Shown here in pieces: positions 60,078 to 64,000 of a stretch of DNA of 64,000 nt (position 1 is the first letter of the stretch; the number at the start of each line of letters is the position of its first letter). Origin of the DNA: Pectobacterium actinidiae (GTDB lineage: Bacteria; Pseudomonadota; Gammaproteobacteria; Enterobacterales; Enterobacteriaceae); the NCBI RefSeq assembly GCF_000803315.1, contig NZ_JRMH01000001.1, positions 1,426,001-1,490,000 on the forward strand, given 5' to 3'. The notes beneath the pieces were generated by a model. It was not told the origin of the DNA, searched no databases, and saw only the letters and a program-made list of their open reading frames with translations. Made by a program: the position numbers and the translations under genes.

Positions 60078-60560
60078 TTAATTTTTATGTTTCTTTTATT
60101 TGCTGAAAATAAAAGACCATGCTCGCAATAATGGATAATTTTTGATTTATTTAGTTTATTAAATGTAATTTAAGTTTATTAAAGAATGGTGGCGCTTTTA
60201 TTTACGCGTTTTGTTATTGGATTGTGTGTTTTTTATTGGTGGTAATTAATTTTATGTTTTTATTTTGTTGATTTTTGTTTGTGTTATTTCCTGTTTATGG
60301 TTAATTTTATTGAGATAATTATACCTTGTTAGAAATAAAAAAATTAATCATAAAGTGGTAGTTGAGGGTATTGTATTGTTTTTAAATGATTAGTTTGAAA
60401 ACGAAATAATTGACAGTGTATTTATCGCAAAAGTCAATCTATGCCCATGAGCGATGATTCACGATAGCGCATTCCAGAATGCGCTATCAAATTTATAGCG
60501 CAATTGGTTATTAATATAAATATTTTATAAATGATAAGAATATATCGTCATCGTTCACTT
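60078..60560. other. AT-rich gap between dcuB promoter and prtF
   Basis: Nearly 500 bases, very AT-rich. The only clear structure is GATAGCGCATT-CCAG-AATGCGCTATC at 60463-60488, an 11-bp perfect hairpin 73 bases beyond prtF that may terminate the prt operon. No frame or homology to a protease gene is visible. Confidence 0.5.
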
Positions 60561-61916
60561 TTACGTATGCACGAAATAGGCCGCTAACTGACGTAGCGTT
60601 TGTTCGTCGAGCGTACCAGCGTAGTAACGCAGCTGTAGCCAGGCTGTCAGCCAGGTATAACGCGCTTCGGTCAGATCGCGCCGTGCGCCGTAGAGCTGCT
60701 GCTCGGCATTTAGCACGTCAAGATTTACGCGCTCCCCGCCCTGAACGCTTTTCTGTGTGGCGGTGACTAGTGCCAGCGCCGACTTTTCTGTCAGCTCATA
60801 GGCGCGGATTTTCGCTTGGCTGCTGGTGACCAAATTAAACTGGCGACGCAATTCCGTCTGGATTGTCGCCGTCTGTTCGTCTTTTTCCCGCGCGGTTTGT
60901 TGATAGCGCTCCTTTGCCTGACGTGTCGCGGCAGAGACGCCGCCACCGGCAAAAATCGGTACGCTGACGCGGATACCAATCGACCGTGTATCGTATTTCT
61001 GGTTGTAGCTGTTTTCGGTGTCTGACTGCGTGTTACGGGTGCTGGCAACCAGCGTCACCTGCGGCAGGTGACCCGCCCGATTACGCTCAATGCTGTATTT
61101 CGCCACGGCCAGCGATTGGTTCAGCGCCAGTAGCTGCGCATTGTGGCGTAACGCCAGCGATTGCCAGTGCTGATAGCCCGCAGGCTGAAGCGACAGCGGC
61201 GTGAAGCGCGGGGTTAACGCTGCAAGTTGATCTACGCCAACGGGCATCCCCAACAGCGTTTCCAGTTCACGCAGGCTGATATCAAGGTTGTCCTGTGCTT
61301 CGATAAGCTGTGCTTCCGTCAGGTTGACGCGCGCTTCGGTTTCCAGCATATCGGTGCGTGTGCCTTCTCCCTGCTGGAAGAGGCGTTGATTCAGCTGATA
61401 TTGCTCGCGATATGCGCGCTGTTGTGCCTGAACCAAGGCGATCTGCTCGCGGCTAAACAGCACGTTGGTGTAGGCCTGAAACAGACGTACTAATAGCTGC
61501 TGGCTGGCATCGCGCAGTTGTTCGTCCGCCAGAACGGCGCTGGCTTCACCTTGCTGATAGCGCGACCATGCTGCGTAGTCGATCAGCGGTTGTTGCAGGG
61601 AAAAGCTGGAAGCGCGGCTGGTGTAATCCCGCTCAGACTGCTGGCCACCTGCTGTAACGGTGGAATCGTTACGGGACTGGCTGTAGTCATAGGTGACTTT
61701 TGGCAGCAGCCCGGCTCGCCCGATGTTCTTCTCTTCGCTGTCGGCATTACGCGCATGTACGGCGGCCTGAAAAGCTGGGTCGTGCGTCAGCGCCTGCTGC
61801 CAGGCTTCCATTAATCCCAGAGCCTGACTCGGTGCGCTGTAGAGCAGCGTGAGAAAAAGCGGGACGGCATAGCTGGAGCGGATCGCCGCGCGATAAACGG
61901 ATGAAAGGCGCAGCAT
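60561..61916 (-). CDS. prtF: Outer-membrane protein of type I secretion, PrtF-like (TolC family)
   Basis: A 451-residue TolC-family outer-membrane channel with a signal peptide (about 1-33, ending S-Q-A). Two repeats of long helices are visible. Segments IGRAGLLPKVTYDY, IERNRAGHLPQVTLVASTRN and GGERVNLDVLNAEQ match PrtF of Dickeya. With PrtD and PrtE it exports metalloproteases in one step from cytoplasm to outside. It starts 2 bases after the prtE stop. No protease gene follows it here. Confidence 0.85.
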   Translation of the reverse strand: MLRLSSVYRAAIRSSYAVPLFLTLLYSAPSQALGLMEAWQQALTHDPAFQAAVHARNADSEEKNIGRAGLLPKVTYDYSQSRNDSTVTAGGQQSERDYTSRASSFSLQQPLIDYAAWSRYQQGEASAVLADEQLRDASQQLLVRLFQAYTNVLFSREQIALVQAQQRAYREQYQLNQRLFQQGEGTRTDMLETEARVNLTEAQLIEAQDNLDISLRELETLLGMPVGVDQLAALTPRFTPLSLQPAGYQHWQSLALRHNAQLLALNQSLAVAKYSIERNRAGHLPQVTLVASTRNTQSDTENSYNQKYDTRSIGIRVSVPIFAGGGVSAATRQAKERYQQTAREKDEQTATIQTELRRQFNLVTSSQAKIRAYELTEKSALALVTATQKSVQGGERVNLDVLNAEQQLYGARRDLTEARYTWLTAWLQLRYYAGTLDEQTLRQLAAYFVHT

Positions 61917-61918
61917 GA

Positions 61919-63277
61919 TTACTCCTCGGTCAGCGCCAGATGCAGGCGGTCGGAAAGCGGTTTGAACAGGTAGTTGAGCAGGGAGCGTTCACCGGTACGA
62001 ATGAAGGCTTCCACCGGCATACCGGGACGAATGTCCAGCCCGGCGAGTTGCTGCTTACCTTGTTCATCGACGTGAATACGTAAGGCGTAATAAGGTTTTC
62101 CCGTCTGTTGCTCGACTAACTGATCGGCGCCGATGAGTGCGACGACGCCGGAAATACGCGGCGTGGTGCTTTGATTGAACGCAGAAAACAGCAGCTCGAC
62201 GGGGAGCCCGTCGCTGACTCTGTCTACCAGTTCGATAGGCAGCTGTGCGTCAATCAGTAGCGGTTGCCCATCAGGAACAATTTCCATCAGCATCTGCCCG
62301 CTATTGACCACGCCGCCTTCGGTGTGCAACGCCAACCCAACGACCGTGCCGCTAGCGGGGGCGCGAATGTGCGTGTGCTGGAGTTCATACTCTGCCGTTT
62401 TCAACCGTTGGGTGAGATCCTGAATGGAACGTTGGGTATCGGCGAGCTGGGTTCGCACCTCTTTCTGGTATTCGTTCTGGCGCTGCTGGATCTTTTGTTC
62501 CAGTTCGACGACCTGCTGCTGGAGCTGTACCTGATTATTGCGTTCCTGTGCCATCGCGCCCGCCAACTGGGCGGCCTGCCGCTCGACGTCCAGCAGGCGA
62601 TTACGGGCGATGTAGCCTTCCTGCGCCAGCGGACGCAGCCCGCGTAGCTGCTCGCTGATAATCTGGAATTGCGTCTGGCTGCTGGCAAGCAGCGCTTGTG
62701 AACCCTGCGACTGCGCTTTTGCCCCGATGATGGCAGCCTGCATCGCTGCGCGTTCCTGTTGCAGCGCCGCGCGACGGCTGATGAAAAGCTGCTGCTGGGC
62801 GATCTGAATTTGTTGCGTGACGGTGCTGTGTTGCTCTGTGGGAGCAGGGAAAACGATCGTACTGAGATCGTCGCGTTCCGCCAGCAGACGTGCTTCGCCC
62901 GCGTGCGCTTCCTGAAGCTGCGTGACGAGATTATCGCGTTGCGCCTGAGCGGGCGTTTGGTCCAGCGTGGCAAGGATTTGCCCAGCCTGCACGTGGTCGC
63001 CATCCCGTACGGTGAGCGAGGCGATGCGTCCGCTACTGACGGGCTGCACGGTTTTGCGGTTATCCGCAACGACGACCCGGCCGGATAAGGCGACGCCTTT
63101 ATCCAGCGGTGCCATGCCGGCCCAGAGTAGCAGGCCACCAAAGCCTACCAGAACCAGCCAGAGGCCGTACTTCAAATAGCGTCCGGCGTCGGTGTGTAAC
63201 GGCATCGTCGCGATATTATCCGCCACCTGAGGGAGGGGCGTTGTCGGCTGTGATGTGACTTCGCGTAACGCGGACAT
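61919..63277 (-). CDS. prtE: Membrane-fusion protein of type I secretion, PrtE-like (HlyD family)
   Basis: A 452-residue HlyD/PrtE-type adaptor. One membrane helix (about 37-57), a split lipoyl domain (GRIASLTVRDGDHVQAGQIL at about 85-104), a long coiled coil rich in Gln (about 115-300), then a beta-barrel domain. It bridges the inner-membrane ATPase PrtD and the outer-membrane PrtF. An AGAGGA box precedes the ATG. It lies 64 bases after prtD. Confidence 0.87.
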   Translation of the reverse strand: MSALREVTSQPTTPLPQVADNIATMPLHTDAGRYLKYGLWLVLVGFGGLLLWAGMAPLDKGVALSGRVVVADNRKTVQPVSSGRIASLTVRDGDHVQAGQILATLDQTPAQAQRDNLVTQLQEAHAGEARLLAERDDLSTIVFPAPTEQHSTVTQQIQIAQQQLFISRRAALQQERAAMQAAIIGAKAQSQGSQALLASSQTQFQIISEQLRGLRPLAQEGYIARNRLLDVERQAAQLAGAMAQERNNQVQLQQQVVELEQKIQQRQNEYQKEVRTQLADTQRSIQDLTQRLKTAEYELQHTHIRAPASGTVVGLALHTEGGVVNSGQMLMEIVPDGQPLLIDAQLPIELVDRVSDGLPVELLFSAFNQSTTPRISGVVALIGADQLVEQQTGKPYYALRIHVDEQGKQQLAGLDIRPGMPVEAFIRTGERSLLNYLFKPLSDRLHLALTEE

Positions 63278-63341
63278 GGTTATCCTCTTCTTTCCGTGAT
63301 GCTGTTCTGACGGCAGGCGTTTGCTATCAATGGGCTGAATT

Positions 63342-64000
63342 TCATTTATCCGGTACGGCGCGGCGAGACGCCGGTGCGCTGTACACCATACTTAGCCCGG
63401 CTGAACTCGGTTCCTTTGGGATAAAGGCATTTGCGGCGTCGGCTGTCTTAACTGGCGCAGATTTCGCGCTGGGTGATGTGGCGATAGGCGTCTTGGCGGG
63501 CTTGGCACGCTGTAGCTCTTTCAGTACCTGCTCTGTTGCACCGAAATACTGGATTTGTCCGGCGCGCAGGACTAATAGCTTATTGGCGCAGGAAAGTAGG
63601 GCGGGTTTATGCGTGATCAGCACCTGCGTGCTTTGGGCTTCCTGTTGGGCGGCAATCGCGGCCAGTAAGGCTTTCTCACCGTCGTCATCCAGGCTGGCAT
63701 TGGGTTCATCCATCACAATCAGGCGCGGCTGGTTATAAATGGCTCTGGCGAGCGCGACACGCTGTTTTTGACCACCGGACAGCCCGGCACCACCTTCACC
63801 CAGCTGTGTATCGTAGCCCTGCGGCAGTCGCAGAATCATTTCGTGTACGCCTGCCGTGACGGCGGCAGCAACGATCTTTTCTGCATCCGGCTGAGTGAAG
63901 CGGGCGATGTTTTCGGCAATCGTCCCGCTGAAAAGCTGAACATCCTGCGGCAGATAGCCGACGAAGCGGCCCAGGTCGGCTTTGTCCCACTGGTGCATGT
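63342..64000 (-). CDS. prtD: Type I secretion ABC ATPase, PrtD-like, cut by window edge
   Basis: The C-terminal 219 or so residues of a type I ABC exporter; the membrane domain and Walker A are outside the window. Visible: Q-loop region V-G-Y-L-P-Q-D-V-Q-L-F, signature LSGGQKQR, Walker B LIVMDEPNASLD, and the switch ITHKP. The tail of about 60 residues is Ala/Pro/Lys-rich. The first in-window Met is internal, not the start. It powers export of proteases through PrtE and PrtF. Confidence 0.87.
   Translation of the reverse strand, partial: MHQWDKADLGRFVGYLPQDVQLFSGTIAENIARFTQPDAEKIVAAAVTAGVHEMILRLPQGYDTQLGEGGAGLSGGQKQRVALARAIYNQPRLIVMDEPNASLDDDGEKALLAAIAAQQEAQSTQVLITHKPALLSCANKLLVLRAGQIQYFGATEQVLKELQRAKPAKTPIATSPSAKSAPVKTADAANAFIPKEPSSAGLSMVYSAPASRRAVPDK

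Overview
The window looks like a chromosomal segment of a soft-rot enterobacterium, most likely Pectobacterium. The main reasons are a signal-peptide-less pectin lyase of the Pectobacterium PNL type, a PrtDEF-type protease secretion system, several ERIC repeats, and proteins that closely resemble E. coli LacI, LacZ, LacY, UhpABC, NlpA, Cbl, GltP and DcuB. This assignment rests on remembered family sequences, not on a search.

Layout. (1) 1-3709 is one end of an island integrated at tRNA-Asn. It holds a P4-type integrase, a DUF1330 protein, a Tat-exported alpha/beta hydrolase with a TatA paralogue beside it, and a small XRE regulator. (2) 3927-10022 is a lac locus (lacI, lacZ, lacY, no lacA) with an almost perfect lac operator and a CRP-type promoter, but lacZ carries a one-base frameshift. 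(3) 10484-18693 is uhpA-uhpB-uhpC-afuA-afuB-afuC, a sensory system for hexose phosphate followed by an ABC importer of the type often mis-annotated as ferric iron. (4) 19049-27720 holds nlpA, pectin lyase, an Asp/Glu racemase, a LysR regulator, a DAACS symporter, and a GntR regulator with a CitMHS citrate transporter. (5) 28746-33105 has a formate dehydrogenase H with cysteine in place of selenocysteine, and a chemoreceptor. (6) 33668-41396 is an iron-uptake operon of the Ftr1/P19 type with seven genes and a Fur-box-like sequence in front. (7) 41436-43342 is an EamA exporter with an AraC regulator. (8) 43829-47272 has cbl, then an AT-rich patch with a decayed transposase, an orphan Hcp gene, a possible effector/immunity pair and a small unexplained transcript-like region.

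(9) 47273-58445 is centred on sulfur and amino acids: gltP, an iron-containing dehydrogenase, two divergent NitT/TauT-family ABC importers, an LDH2-family dehydrogenase, a CuyA-like PLP enzyme and a racemase. Together the plus-strand genes can be read as a pathway that imports and desulfonates cysteate or sulfolactate. (10) 58625-64000 has dcuB with an FNR-type promoter, a 595-base AT-rich gap, and prtF-prtE-prtD, the last cut by the window edge.

Dispersed repeats are a strong theme. Six ERIC elements (three with extra hairpin modules) plus one truncated end lie between genes. A second, unrelated palindromic element is present twice, and its arms differ by compensating base changes. No CRISPR array or rRNA was seen.
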